A DNA stretch of 64,000 nucleotides. Source: an uncultured Christensenellaceae bacterium. Lineage in GTDB: Bacteria > Bacillota > Clostridia > Christensenellales > UBA3700. The position numbers were made by a program, and so were the translations under genes. The notes beneath the pieces were generated by a model. It searched no databases. It worked only from the letters and a program-made list of their open reading frames with translations, and was not told the DNA's origin. Shown here one piece after another: positions 16,141 to 25,922 of the stretch; within the stretch, counting starts at the first letter, position 1; every line of letters begins with the position of its first letter. Location of the stretch: contig CAJUMY010000008.1 in assembly GCA_910587685.1 (NCBI GenBank), positions 1 through 64,000 on the forward strand, read 5' to 3'.

Positions 16141-17874
16141 TCAAAACTTAAATTCTTCAAAAAGTCTTTCGTTCTTTTCTTTCGAAAGTTCGAGCGTCGG
16201 CATTGCCGTCGAGACGTAGACCTTGAGTTTAGGCTCCGTTCCGCTAGGACGCACGCACACCCATTCGTCGTTGCCGAGATCGTATTTGATGACGTTGGCT
16301 TTTGGCAGAGTTATATCGCTTATATCCCCGTTCTCCGATACGGATATTCCCTTCTTGAAATCCATAAAGTTCTTGACGGCGTATCCGCTTATACTCTTCT
16401 TCGGATCATTCCTGAGCTCTTCCATGATATTCGCCATCTTCTCCATACCGTCGAGACCCCTGAACACTATGCTCTTGTTCTTCTCGACGAAGTAGCCGTA
16501 TCTGTCGAATATATCGGTGAGATGATCGTAGAGTTTCACTCCCTTGTCTTGGAAATAACACGTCATCTCCGCAAAGAGCATCGCCGACACGACGGCGTCC
16601 TTATCCCTCGCGTGAGTTCCCGAAAGATATCCGTAGCTCTCTTCGTATCCGAACAGGAAGGTATGCTTTCCGCTCTTTTCCCATTCCTTTATCTTCTCGC
16701 CTATGAACTTGAAGCCCGTCAATACGTCGTAGACCGTAACGCCGTAGCTCTTCGCTATCTTGTCTGCAAGACGCGTCGTAACTATCGTCTTAACGACAGC
16801 TCCGTTATCCGGCAGAGTTCCCTCTTCCTCACGTCTTCTCAAAATGTATTCGAGGAGCATCGCTCCTATCTGATTGCCGTTCAGGAGAACGAATTCATTG
16901 TCGTTATTCCTTATCGCTACGCCCATTCTGTCGGCGTCGGGATCGGTGCCTATGACTATATCGCTTCCCAGTCTGTCAGCAAGCTCCATTCCCATCTTGA
17001 GCGCGTCGGGCTGCTCGGGATTCGGCACTTCCACCGTGGAAAACTCCGTATCGAGCGTCGCCTGCTCCTCAACGACGTTGACCTTTATGCCCATACGGGC
17101 AAGTATCGTCGTAACGGGCATATATCCCGAACCGTGTATCGGCGTATATACTATTTTGATATCCTTGCCCACTCTCTTAACGGCGTCGCCCGAGAGCGCG
17201 ACTTTCTCTATCGCTTCGAAATACTTATCGTCGATACTCTTGCCGACGACGGTGATATTCTCCGCGACCTTAAAATTGTCCTTGCCCAAATAGTTTTCTC
17301 TTCCGCCGGTCTCTATCTTTTTTACGGAAAAATAGTCGTCTATCCTGTCTATATACTCGACTACTTTCGCAGTAGCCTCGGGAGACATCTGAGCGCCGTC
17401 CTCTCCGTATACTTTATATCCGTTGTATTCCTTAGGATTGTGCGAAGCCGTTATCATTATGCCCGCAACGGCGTTAAGATAGCGTATCGCAAACGAACAC
17501 ATCGGTACGGGACGCACATTCTCGAATACGTACGCGTTGATGCCGTGATACGCGAGCACTTCCGCCGATATTTTGGCGAATTCGAAAGAGAACCTTCTCG
17601 TGTCGTACGATATGAGCACGCCTCTCTTCTTCGCTTCCTCTCCAAGAGACTCGACGTAGGCGGCAAGACCTTCGCTCGCGCGCATTACCGTGTAGCTGTT
17701 CATCATATGGATACCCATGCCGAGAACTCCTCTCATGCCTGCCGTTCCGAACTCGAGCGGAAGTAAAAATCTCTCCTTTATCTCCTTGTCGTTATCGGAA
17801 ATCGCTTGAAGTTCCTTCCTTTCCTCATCGGTCACGCGTGTCAGCCACTCGCCGTATCTTTCAAGATAATCCAT
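16141..17874 (-). CDS. pgcA: Phosphoglucomutase/phosphomannomutase (alpha-D-phosphohexomutase)
   Basis: Interconverts hexose-1- and hexose-6-phosphates. 577 residues is the length of the PgcA/PGM2-like class. The active-site phosphoserine loop is 'GIMITASHNPKEYNGYKVYG', the metal loop 'VIGTDPDADRMG', the sugar loop 'FGYEESYGYL', and the phosphate-binding end 'RPSGTEPKLKVYVST'. AGGAGG lies 8 bases before the ATG. It would feed glucose or mannose phosphates from the nearby glycan-degrading genes into central metabolism or wall precursors. Confidence 0.93.
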   Translation of the reverse strand: MDYLERYGEWLTRVTDEERKELQAISDNDKEIKERFLLPLEFGTAGMRGVLGMGIHMMNSYTVMRASEGLAAYVESLGEEAKKRGVLISYDTRRFSFEFAKISAEVLAYHGINAYVFENVRPVPMCSFAIRYLNAVAGIMITASHNPKEYNGYKVYGEDGAQMSPEATAKVVEYIDRIDDYFSVKKIETGGRENYLGKDNFKVAENITVVGKSIDDKYFEAIEKVALSGDAVKRVGKDIKIVYTPIHGSGYMPVTTILARMGIKVNVVEEQATLDTEFSTVEVPNPEQPDALKMGMELADRLGSDIVIGTDPDADRMGVAIRNNDNEFVLLNGNQIGAMLLEYILRRREEEGTLPDNGAVVKTIVTTRLADKIAKSYGVTVYDVLTGFKFIGEKIKEWEKSGKHTFLFGYEESYGYLSGTHARDKDAVVSAMLFAEMTCYFQDKGVKLYDHLTDIFDRYGYFVEKNKSIVFRGLDGMEKMANIMEELRNDPKKSISGYAVKNFMDFKKGISVSENGDISDITLPKANVIKYDLGNDEWVCVRPSGTEPKLKVYVSTAMPTLELSKEKNERLFEEFKF

Positions 17875-18197
17875 ATTGCCGCCTCCTGTATTTATAAACG
17901 ATCGTTTCGACCGTTTGTATTTATAATTATATAACTATTCTAACAAATATTGCCAAGCGTTGCAATAATTAATGACTAATTAAATATATTTCCGCAACGC
18001 TCTTTTTAATAACTTCTATTTTTCAACAATAAGTTTCTTTTTTCGTTCTCCTAAAAATAAGACATAAAAAACGCGTCTTAAAGACTCTTGCTTTCAAGAC
18101 GCGTTAAAGTTTTGATTTGTTTCAAATCATAGGAGCAAACCTTTTCGACTTTCTTCGGATGTTATCTCGCCGCCGACGTTTTTCTTACGTTATGCTT
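17875..18197. other. Intergenic stretch with pgcA upstream region and a terminator
   Basis: This AT-rich gap separates pgcA from the small membrane protein genes. It holds the terminator at 18064-18105; no further gene was seen. Confidence 0.5.
18064..18105 (-). terminator. Rho-independent terminator after the small membrane protein pair
   Basis: Stem AACGCGTCTT/AAGACGCGTT (10 bp, perfect), 16-nt loop, followed leftward by a U6 run. Confidence 0.8.
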
Positions 18198-18674
18198 TTA
18201 GAAAATAACCTCAAGAACGTACATCTTCTTGACCTTAGGGAAATAAACTATGTTGAGCGAATCCCCTACGCTCTTAAAAACGTATTCCCCGCTCCAATCT
18301 ATGACGCTCTTTACGGCGATCTCGCCTTCTATGGACTTCATGAGCTCGTCAAAGTTCTTTTCGAACTCGTCGCTTCCGTTCTTTTCAAAGTCTTTTAGAA
18401 ACTCCGTCGGCTCGTTCTCGAACGTTATATAGACGTATCTCTCGCCCTCTCCGAACCACCTATCGGGGCTCTCGTATCCGTACTCTATCTTTCCGTCCCT
18501 CGGAATACTTATATTGCGGTTCTTCTCAATGGATTTTAGAATATCTTCTCCCGTTATCTCGCGGTTATTATCTACAGCGACGAATATCCCGTAAACGATA
18601 TAGGGAATGATGATAAGAAGAAGCAATATCGAAATTATAGCTACAGGTATTATGGTTTTTGCTTTTTTATCCAT
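18198..18674 (-). CDS. Small membrane-anchored protein, unknown, paralogue of the next gene
   Basis: 158 residues: a short Lys-rich cytosolic start, one membrane helix (about 10-33), then an extracellular domain with many Glu/Lys residues. The end shares with the neighbour (18690-19154) the phrase 'EIAVKSVID' followed by Tyr-rich strands and 'YFPKVKKMYVLE'. Not recognised as a named family. GGAGGG precedes the ATG. Co-transcribed with its paralogue 15 bases upstream. Confidence 0.8.
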   Translation of the reverse strand: MDKKAKTIIPVAIISILLLLIIIPYIVYGIFVAVDNNREITGEDILKSIEKNRNISIPRDGKIEYGYESPDRWFGEGERYVYITFENEPTEFLKDFEKNGSDEFEKNFDELMKSIEGEIAVKSVIDWSGEYVFKSVGDSLNIVYFPKVKKMYVLEVIF

Positions 18675-18689
18675 ATTCTCGCCCTCCTC

Positions 18690-19154
18690 TCACACTCTCG
18701 TTTCATAAAGATAAGCGGCTTTGGCGCTCGGAAAATACAACGCGTAAAATCTTACGTTCCCGTCGCTCTTTTCAAGATAATAATAGCTCTTTCCAAAATC
18801 TATTACGCTCTTTACCGCTATCTCCTTCGATATCTTTTCCATATCGGTCTTAAACTTCGTTTCAAACGCCGCATCGCCCTCTTTCATCGTTTTAACAAGC
18901 TCGGCAGGCTCCTTCTCGAATTTTGCGTAGGAGTACTTAACGCCGTCCGCAATATAATTATACTGAACTTTAATATCGCTCGGCAAGTCTATCTTCCACT
19001 CCGACTCGTACTTCTTAACGACTTTATTAAGATCCTCTCCCCTTGTCTCCCTGTCCATTTCTATAAAGAATATGGAAAAAGGCGTTATTACCGCCAGAAC
19101 GAATAGTATCGCTATTACCCCGACGACTATTCCCATCTTTGCCTTCTCGCTCAT
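18690..19154 (-). CDS. Small membrane-anchored protein, unknown, paralogue of the previous gene
   Basis: 154 residues with the same plan as 18198-18674: one membrane helix (about 8-31), 'RETRGEDLNKVVKKYESEW' after it, and the C-terminal 'EIAVKSVIDFGKSYYYLEK' and 'LYFPSAKAAYLYE'. GGAGGG precedes the ATG. The pair looks like a tandem duplication. Function unknown. Confidence 0.8.
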   Translation of the reverse strand: MSEKAKMGIVVGVIAILFVLAVITPFSIFFIEMDRETRGEDLNKVVKKYESEWKIDLPSDIKVQYNYIADGVKYSYAKFEKEPAELVKTMKEGDAAFETKFKTDMEKISKEIAVKSVIDFGKSYYYLEKSDGNVRFYALYFPSAKAAYLYETRV

Positions 19155-19609
19155 TTTGCCCTCCTGTCTTCTCTAGTATTTTACGTATCGACGTTATAAA
19201 AGCCCGATAAAAGCGACAAATATCAGGCTATCGTCTAAAACGATTATATCACGACTCATTTCAATTTTCAAGGAATTTGCCAAAATTTCCGACGATTTTA
19301 GTCCTCATCCGATATTTGTATCTATTTTCAGTCCGTAAAGCGTTTGTTTTTTCTGCAACTAGTCTGCACTTCAAAATAAATAAACGGACAAAAAAGTCTA
19401 GTTATTTTACCGTCCTACGCTAAAAACCCTCCGATTTGACTCTTGACTTCGCTATAAAACTATTATATAATTATAGTTAATATATAAAGTAAGTTCGGCG
19501 CTGTTTTTCATATTCGAAACGCTTTGTTTCGCGAACAGAGAACAGTTCGACGCCGACGCGAATAAAAATAGAAACCGCGAATTTTATCGCGTTAAAGAGG
19601 AGTACTGCT
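19155..19609. other. Divergent intergenic region with GH2 promoter and structured leader
   Basis: The first 280 bases hold nothing I recognise. The promoter at 19443-19471 is followed by a roughly 130-nt leader with a CGAAAC/GTTTCG hairpin nested inside a longer imperfect stem (TCGGCGCTGTT with AACAG and CGCCGA), then CGCGA/TCGCG just before the GH2 gene. Confidence 0.5.
19443..19471 (+). promoter_or_regulatory. Promoter of the beta-mannosidase operon
   Basis: TTGACT, 17 bp, TATAAT; predicted start about 19478. Confidence 0.7.
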
Positions 19610-22132
19610 ATGAAGATCTCATTGACCGGAGCTTGGAAATTCAAAGACACGAGCCACAGAGAATGGATGAACGCCACCGTCCCCGGATCCAACTATCTCG
19701 ACCTCATGAGAGCGGGAGAAATACCCGATCCGTTCGACGGCATGAACGAAAAAAAGGTCGCTTGGGTATACGATAAAGATTGGGAATACGCGAGAGAATT
19801 CGAACTTCCCGAAGAAGCGTTCAATAAGGAACATATCTATCTTCACGCGGATATGCTCGACACCCTCGCCGACGTATACGTCAACGACAGGCTCATAGGA
19901 AAGGCTAACAACTGCCATTTGGCATACGATTTCGACATCAAAAACTTCGTCAAAGAAGGCGTCAACAAAATAAGAATATATTTCTATTCTCCTGTTGAAT
20001 ACATAGAAGAGAAGCAGAAAGAAGACGCAATGCCTCGTAATAATATGGGTATAACAGGCGTTCCGCATATAAGAAAACCGCAATGCCATTTCGGTTGGGA
20101 CTGGGGTCCGATACTGCCGTGTTCGGGAATAACGAGAGATATCTACGTACACGCCTACGACGACGTTAAAATACTCGACCTTCGCGTCCTTCAGCATTTT
20201 AACGACGATATGTCGGCGGTCGACGTGGAGATGATCCCTACGCTTTCGGGAGAGAGTATCAACGGCACTTTCTCGATAACGGCGCCCGACGGCAACACCC
20301 TATCGCTCGGCGGCATAGTAAAATCGGGAGTATCTAAGTCTTTCCATATAGACAACCCGGAGCTGTGGTGGACGAACGACATCTCCGACAGAGAGACTCA
20401 ACCTCTATACACCGTTACGCTTTCTCTCGCTAATCACGAAGAAAAATCGTTGCTTATAGGCATGAGAACGATAACGCTCGACAGATCCGCCGACGAATAC
20501 GGTTCTCAGTTCCGCTTCATCCTCAACGGCGTTCCGCTCTTTATGAAAGGCGGCAACTGGATTCCCGCCGATTCGTTCGTTACGAGATTCACGTCGGACA
20601 AAATCGACTATTTCCTAAAATCTATCAAGACGAGCAATATGAATATGCTCCGCGTCTGGGGCGGCGGCTATTACGAGAGCGACGAATTTTACAATACCTG
20701 CGATAAGTACGGTATACTCATATGGCAGGACTTTATGTTCGCGTGCGCTCCGTATCCTTTCTACAACGAAGAATTTTACGCGAACGTCTTAAAAGAGATC
20801 GAGTATAACGTTAAGAGACTGAGAAACCACGCGTGTCTCGCGCTCTGGTGCGGAAATAACGAGATAGAAGCGATGACGCCCGGCTGGATGCTCATGAAAA
20901 AGCTGATAGACTGGACAGGTATCTTCTTCCACGAAAGACTCCCCGAGATAATGAAAGAGCTCGACGGCATCACTCCGTTCACTCCGGGTTCGCCTAACGG
21001 CACGGCTTTCATGGAAAAGGTCGGAAGCGACAACGACGGCGACACTCATATGTGGCACGTATGGCACGGTCTCGAACCGCTCAACTACTATAGGAAGAGA
21101 TTTACGCGTTTCTGCAGCGAATTCGGTCTCGAATCGCTCCCCGATATGAAGACTATCCAAGGTTTCGCGAAGCCGTCGGACTATTCGCTGAAATCCGACG
21201 TATTCATGGCGCATCAGAAATGTCCTTCGGGCAACGATAAGATGCTCTACTATATGTCTACGCGTTTCAGAATACCGAAGAGATTCGAAGACATCGTATA
21301 CTATACGCAGATAATTCAGGAAGAGTGCGTTAAGGACGCAACGGAGCACTGGAGACGCAACAGGGGCAGATGTAACGGCTCGCTATACTGGCAAATCAAC
21401 GACTGTTGGCCCGTTTCGTCTTGGGCGTCTATCGACTACGAAGGAAGATTCAAAGCTCTTCAATACTGCGCGAAACACTTTAACGCGCCGATAACCGTAT
21501 CCGTCGAAGACACCAAAACGTCGCTCCGCTTCTTCATCCTAAACGATAAGAAAGAGCCGTTCGAAGGCAGACTCGAGCTGTCTCTCGAGGACTTTAACGG
21601 CAAGATCTACGATAACTATATCGGAGACATCGCAGTCGACGGCGTTACTTCTACGTGCGTCTACAAGAAGGACTTCAAGACGCTCATAAAAAAGAGCAAA
21701 GAACGCGTTCTCTACGTTTCGCTATACGACAAGAAGGGCGTTCTCGTCGCAAGAAGGACGCATCTTTTCGCTCCTGAAAAGAATTTGAACCTACCGAAAG
21801 CTCGCTTCATCTCGTCCGTAAAGGTGGAGAACGGCGTCGCATATATCAAGATAAAGTCGGATAAATACGCAAGATACGTCAAAGCGGACATCGAGAATAC
21901 AAAGATGCCGCTCAGCGACAACTTCTTCGATATGCGTCCCGGCGAAGAGCGTATACTCTCCGTTCCCGTCGAGAACAACATGTCGGATAAGGAGATACTC
22001 AAGGCTCTTTCGATAGTTTCGGTCGCCGACGCAACTCCCAAAGCCAGCAAGGCAAGAGACAGTCTGCTGCGTTTCAGGATACGTATGATCCCCATCAATA
22101 TTGCCAACTGGATATACTATCACTTCACCTGA
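19610..22132 (+). CDS. Glycoside hydrolase family 2, beta-mannosidase type
   Basis: 840-residue GH2 enzyme that should release terminal beta-D-mannose from manno-oligosaccharides or N-glycan cores. Layout: sugar-binding jelly roll (about 1-180), Ig-like domain (about 190-290), TIM barrel (about 300-600) and C-terminal beta domains. The acid/base Glu is E418 in 'WCGNNEIEAM' and the nucleophile is E504 in 'FCSEFGLESLP'. 'CHFGWDWGPILPCSGI' and 'LRVWGGGYYESDEFY' are typical of beta-mannosidases rather than beta-galactosidases. There is no signal peptide, so it acts in the cytosol on imported oligosaccharides. GAGGAG lies 8 bases before the ATG. Confidence 0.92.
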   Translation: MKISLTGAWKFKDTSHREWMNATVPGSNYLDLMRAGEIPDPFDGMNEKKVAWVYDKDWEYAREFELPEEAFNKEHIYLHADMLDTLADVYVNDRLIGKANNCHLAYDFDIKNFVKEGVNKIRIYFYSPVEYIEEKQKEDAMPRNNMGITGVPHIRKPQCHFGWDWGPILPCSGITRDIYVHAYDDVKILDLRVLQHFNDDMSAVDVEMIPTLSGESINGTFSITAPDGNTLSLGGIVKSGVSKSFHIDNPELWWTNDISDRETQPLYTVTLSLANHEEKSLLIGMRTITLDRSADEYGSQFRFILNGVPLFMKGGNWIPADSFVTRFTSDKIDYFLKSIKTSNMNMLRVWGGGYYESDEFYNTCDKYGILIWQDFMFACAPYPFYNEEFYANVLKEIEYNVKRLRNHACLALWCGNNEIEAMTPGWMLMKKLIDWTGIFFHERLPEIMKELDGITPFTPGSPNGTAFMEKVGSDNDGDTHMWHVWHGLEPLNYYRKRFTRFCSEFGLESLPDMKTIQGFAKPSDYSLKSDVFMAHQKCPSGNDKMLYYMSTRFRIPKRFEDIVYYTQIIQEECVKDATEHWRRNRGRCNGSLYWQINDCWPVSSWASIDYEGRFKALQYCAKHFNAPITVSVEDTKTSLRFFILNDKKEPFEGRLELSLEDFNGKIYDNYIGDIAVDGVTSTCVYKKDFKTLIKKSKERVLYVSLYDKKGVLVARRTHLFAPEKNLNLPKARFISSVKVENGVAYIKIKSDKYARYVKADIENTKMPLSDNFFDMRPGEERILSVPVENNMSDKEILKALSIVSVADATPKASKARDSLLRFRIRMIPINIANWIYYHFT

Positions 22133-22133
22133 T

Positions 22134-23003
22134 ATGCTATGCGACCTTTGTCCGAGAAAGTGTAATAAAGACAGAAATAACGAATACGGATACTGCTCTT
22201 CTCTTGGCGGTATCCGCATTTCGAAAGTTATGCGTCACATGTGGGAAGAGCCGATAATAAGCGGCGCGAACGGTTCGGGCGCGATATTCACGAGCGGATG
22301 CAACCTGCGTTGCAGATACTGCCAAAACTACGAAATATCTCATTCGTATATAGGACGCGACTACACTCCGAAAATGCTCGCCGAGCTCATGAAAAGGCTC
22401 GAGGAGAGCGGCGTTCACAATATCGACTTCATCACCGCGTCGCACTACGCAGACGGGATAATAAGAGCGCTCGATATATATAAGCCGTCTATTCCCGTCG
22501 TATTCAATACGGGCGGTTACGAGTCCGTCGATACTCTTCGGCGTCTCGAGGGCTATATCGACGTATACCTTCCCGACTTCAAATATTCAGACAGCGCGCT
22601 CGCTCGGTATATGTCGTCGGCGCCCGATTATTTTGACGTGGCTAAGGAAGCGATAAAAGAAATGTACCGCCAACAGCCCTGCGACGTCATCGAGGACGGG
22701 ATCATGAAAAAAGGCGTCATTATACGCCATCTCATCATTCCCAACGAAATAAAGAATACCCTCGGCGTAACGGAATACCTTGACAAAAATATCCCTCACG
22801 ATAAATATATCAGCCTGATGAGCCAATACACGCCGTCGGGCGAATGTCTAGAAGGCAGATACGCAAGAAGAATAAAACCCATAGAATACAAAATAGCGTT
22901 AAAAAGCATAGAAAATTTCGACAACGCTTTTATCCAAGACGCTTCCTCGGCAAAAGAGGAATTTATCCCCGATTTTAATAACGGCATGGAATACGAATTT
23001 TGA
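22134..23003 (+). CDS. Radical SAM protein, PflA-like
   Basis: 289 residues. The cluster-binding motif CxxxCxxC is C56-C60-C63 ('GCNLRCRYCQNYE'). An extra N-terminal Cys set, 'LCDLCPRKCN' and 'YGYCSS', is typical of the 'putative pyruvate formate-lyase activating enzyme' group (COG1313). 'VVFNTGGYESVDTL' and 'DVYLPDFKYSD' are conserved in that group. I start at ATG 22134, one base after the beta-mannosidase stop, which suggests translational coupling; no Shine-Dalgarno site is seen and the open frame extends 11 codons upstream. The substrate is unknown, and no glycyl radical enzyme gene is near. Confidence 0.88.
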   Translation: MLCDLCPRKCNKDRNNEYGYCSSLGGIRISKVMRHMWEEPIISGANGSGAIFTSGCNLRCRYCQNYEISHSYIGRDYTPKMLAELMKRLEESGVHNIDFITASHYADGIIRALDIYKPSIPVVFNTGGYESVDTLRRLEGYIDVYLPDFKYSDSALARYMSSAPDYFDVAKEAIKEMYRQQPCDVIEDGIMKKGVIIRHLIIPNEIKNTLGVTEYLDKNIPHDKYISLMSQYTPSGECLEGRYARRIKPIEYKIALKSIENFDNAFIQDASSAKEEFIPDFNNGMEYEF

Positions 23004-23033
23004 TCGTTTTTATAGACGGCAAAGGAGAAAATT

Positions 23034-24200
23034 ATGGTAGAAAGAGGCGCTCTCGGCATCGACGAGATACTTCCCTTCATAAATAAGACGTTTAAGGAAA
23101 AATTCAAGACACTTCTTCCGAAAATATACAGTTCGAATAAATATCAAAGCTATCACTACTCCGTACGCGAGAACGGAAAGATACTCGGTATTACCGCGGC
23201 TATACCTGCGGAAATCGCCGTGTATGACAGAAAACTCTCCGCAAGAGGGATCGGTATGGTATCGACAGCGAAAAAAGCGAGAGGCCGCGGCATAATGTCC
23301 GCAATGGTAAAACGCGCTATCGCCGACGCCGAAAAGGAGAACGTCGACTTTATGTTCCTGTCGGGCAACCGTCAGCGTTACGAATATTTCGGTTTCGTTC
23401 CCGCAGGCTACAAATATACTTTCACCCTTCTCAAACATAACGTAAAACATATGAAAAGAAAGCTGAGCTATTCTTTCGTTCGCGTGAGCGAATCGAGTCC
23501 CGAACTCGATAAGATCATCGCCTGTTATAACGAGAGCGACGTACGCTTTATCCGCGAAGACTTCTACAATATCGTCTCTTCGTGGAGAACGAAGGAGCTG
23601 TACGCTATAATCAACGCGTCGGGAAAGGTCATAGGACATATCGCTAAAAAGTGGTGGAAAATAGTCGACTTCAACACTGTCGAACCTCAAAATTCGGCAT
23701 ACATAATCAAGGCTTTTATGGAATTTCGCCATCTGCCGACGGTAAAGACGGAAATCTATCCGTCAGCTCCTAAAGCCGTTCGCGACCTATCCGCGTACTT
23801 CGAATATCCCGAAGCGAGCTCTTGCTGTAACATCAAAATACTCAACTATAGAAACGTCATAGAGACGCTATTATATATGCAGTCCAAAGAAGTTCGCATA
23901 AGCGACTTCGACATCAATATTCTCATCGGAAACGAACTGATCAACGTTACTTCAAAGGACAACGAGCCGAAGGCTATTTCTCTTGGGAAATTACCGCCCC
24001 AAAATGCCGAAGCTACCGCCGTCAAAACGCCTTCGGATATTGAAATAAAGACCGAGAACGGAGATATTAGGAATTATCGCGTGGACTACGCCTTCTCCGA
24101 AAAAGAAGCTGCGATCTCGCTCTTTTCAGCTTCGCTTTCGGCGCATAACGGACTTCCGTTCTCACTTCCGATATTCGTCACCTTTGCCGATAACGTGTAA
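23034..24200 (+). CDS. GNAT family N-acetyltransferase, Eis-like
   Basis: 388 residues, the length of Eis-type proteins (two GNAT lobes plus a C-terminal sterol-carrier-like domain). The acetyl-CoA loop is 'MVSTAKKARGRGIMSAMVKRAI', followed by 'DFMFLSGNRQRYEYFGFVPAG'. The last 90 residues look like the SCP2-like lobe. Eis enzymes acetylate amines, including aminoglycosides and protein lysines; the substrate here is unknown. AAAGGAG lies 8 bases before the ATG. It is the last gene of the GH2 operon. Confidence 0.88.
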   Translation: MVERGALGIDEILPFINKTFKEKFKTLLPKIYSSNKYQSYHYSVRENGKILGITAAIPAEIAVYDRKLSARGIGMVSTAKKARGRGIMSAMVKRAIADAEKENVDFMFLSGNRQRYEYFGFVPAGYKYTFTLLKHNVKHMKRKLSYSFVRVSESSPELDKIIACYNESDVRFIREDFYNIVSSWRTKELYAIINASGKVIGHIAKKWWKIVDFNTVEPQNSAYIIKAFMEFRHLPTVKTEIYPSAPKAVRDLSAYFEYPEASSCCNIKILNYRNVIETLLYMQSKEVRISDFDINILIGNELINVTSKDNEPKAISLGKLPPQNAEATAVKTPSDIEIKTENGDIRNYRVDYAFSEKEAAISLFSASLSAHNGLPFSLPIFVTFADNV

Positions 24201-24332
24201 AATGTTATCTTTGCAGTTTTCATAGCTTTTTGCGACGCAGGCGGCAAAACCGGAAACGTCAAACCGTTGAGTTAATAAACCGCCGCTTCAGCGTTATAGA
24301 AAAAATCGTTGCAATTTTCTTCTCGATATATC

Positions 24333-24366
24333 AAAACTCCGCGATCTGTTAGGTCGCGGAGTTTTC
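24333..24366. terminator. Bidirectional terminator
   Basis: AAAACTCCGCGA/TCGCGGAGTTTT, a perfect 12-bp stem between convergent genes. Confidence 0.85.
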
Positions 24367-24431
24367 TTTATTGAATTATGATATTCCAAAATAAGCGTCG
24401 ATATCGCGTTTATTTAACACCGCATATCCGT

Positions 24432-25409
24432 TTACTTTTTCTTATATACTCTTACGTAATCGACTGCAAAGTCATACTGCTTGCTCTTGTCGTTATCTTC
24501 GGGGTCACCCGCCCAATGCGGTTCGTACCCTCCTTTGCCGTCTTTTTGCTTTCCGACGAAAAGATTTCCGTTACCGTCGTTCTCCCCGGCTATCTCTACA
24601 GTCAAGAGAAGATATTCGCTCACGCTCGATACTCCGAGCTCCTTGCCGTCTACAACGTATTTCGTACGGTAAGTCTCTCTTCCGTCGATAAAGAAAATAT
24701 ATTCGTCCTCCGTCCACATAACGCCGTACGTATGATACTCGTCATACATTTTCGGAACTCTGTACGCCGCTGATCTATCGCTCTTGAGGTTGTCTCCGTA
24801 ACCGTCGCCGTGCACAACGTGGATCACTTGATTCTTTTCCTTTGACCCATAGAACGGCGATTCCATAATATCAATCTCTACGCCGTCTCTTCCGGTATTT
24901 AGCTCGTCTTTGTCAGTCATTCCGACGCCTTCCTCGGGCATCATCCAGAACGCCGACCATATACCGCTCGCCTTGGGCGTCTTGCACCTTGCTTCGAAAT
25001 ATCCGTATTTCGTAGCGTAGCCTTTGTATTCTTCGCTACCGAGAGACGCCGAAGTGTGTCCCCTCGTTATTCCCGACTCGACCCAAGATGTATACCACCC
25101 TTTGCCGTATTCTCCGTTTTCTCTGTATTCTGTCCTTATTATGAGATTGCTATCTTCTACGAACGCAAGGTCTTTGACGTAATAGCCCGCTCGTCTTAGC
25201 GGATCGTTGAGTCCGACTCTCCACCTTGTCGCGTCAATGCTGTCGCCTTCGAAGTCGTCTTCCCACTCGAGTTCGTATCCGCCGTTTCTCAGCGCCTCTC
25301 CTAAAGTTTCATTTTTCGGCAACGGCTTCAACACGCTGCAGGATGCAAGCGAAAATACCATTATCGCCGTGATAATAACGGCTATCGCCGCAATAAATAA
25401 TTTCTTCAT
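24432..25409 (-). CDS. GH16 family glycoside hydrolase, lipoprotein
   Basis: 325 residues. It has a lipoprotein signal (hydrophobic 4-20, lipobox LASC with Cys24), so it sits on the outer face of the membrane. The GH16 active site ExDxxE is E178-D180-E183 in 'GVEIDIMES'. 'YGYFEARCKTPKASGIWSAFWMMPE' and 'YHTYGVMWTEDEYIFFIDG' are family hallmarks. GH16 members cut beta-1,3-, beta-1,4- or mixed glucans, or galactans; the exact substrate cannot be told. It fits as the outer enzyme that makes oligosaccharides for the two GPH symporters encoded upstream. Confidence 0.93.
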   Translation of the reverse strand: MKKLFIAAIAVIITAIMVFSLASCSVLKPLPKNETLGEALRNGGYELEWEDDFEGDSIDATRWRVGLNDPLRRAGYYVKDLAFVEDSNLIIRTEYRENGEYGKGWYTSWVESGITRGHTSASLGSEEYKGYATKYGYFEARCKTPKASGIWSAFWMMPEEGVGMTDKDELNTGRDGVEIDIMESPFYGSKEKNQVIHVVHGDGYGDNLKSDRSAAYRVPKMYDEYHTYGVMWTEDEYIFFIDGRETYRTKYVVDGKELGVSSVSEYLLLTVEIAGENDGNGNLFVGKQKDGKGGYEPHWAGDPEDNDKSKQYDFAVDYVRVYKKK

Positions 25410-25922
25410 TTCTTTCTCCGAATTTTTTTATTTCGACAACTCGATTTTATATATTAATACGTTATATATGTACGCGTAATTTTATAATATTCGTCATATA
25501 AGACAAAACGCCGTTTTTCTTTTTTATTATCGAATTCTACTCTATCCGTTTTCTAAATGCTTTTCTTAAAAGGCATGATAACTCTTAGTCTCGCCGTAGT
25601 TATACGCGTCGTTTCGAATAGATATAAAGACGTCCTTAACTTTTCAATTCGATTATATATCGCCAAAATGAAATAATTCTAAAAACTAACGAATTTACGC
25701 GTAAAATTTTTCATTATTTCATTATATTTCAAATATTTTCCGAAAACGCAATCTTCGACGTTTCCATTGTTTCCGCTACATCATAATGTGATATCCCCGT
25801 AAAAAAGCGGCGGGATAGACTTTCCTCACCGCTTTATTATAAATTACCGGATTTGACAGTTAAACCATATCCTACGCTTTAACGTATAAATACGTTCAAA
25901 CAGCTTCAATAAAGAGACTCTT
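25410..25922. other. Intergenic stretch between GPH symporter and GH16 gene
   Basis: AT-rich, no gene seen. It holds the terminator at 25801-25835 and should hold the GH16 promoter. The best candidate near 25470-25505 (TTGTCT with a TATAAA-like -10) has poor spacing, so I do not call it. Confidence 0.5.
25801..25835 (-). terminator. Rho-independent terminator of the GPH symporter gene
   Basis: AAAGCGG/CCGCTTT stem followed leftward by U6, about 90 bases past the stop. Confidence 0.65.

Noticed and set aside
16522..17766. 414-codon plus-strand open frame
   Set aside because: It lies wholly inside pgcA on the other strand, is Arg/His-rich and is a shadow of that gene.
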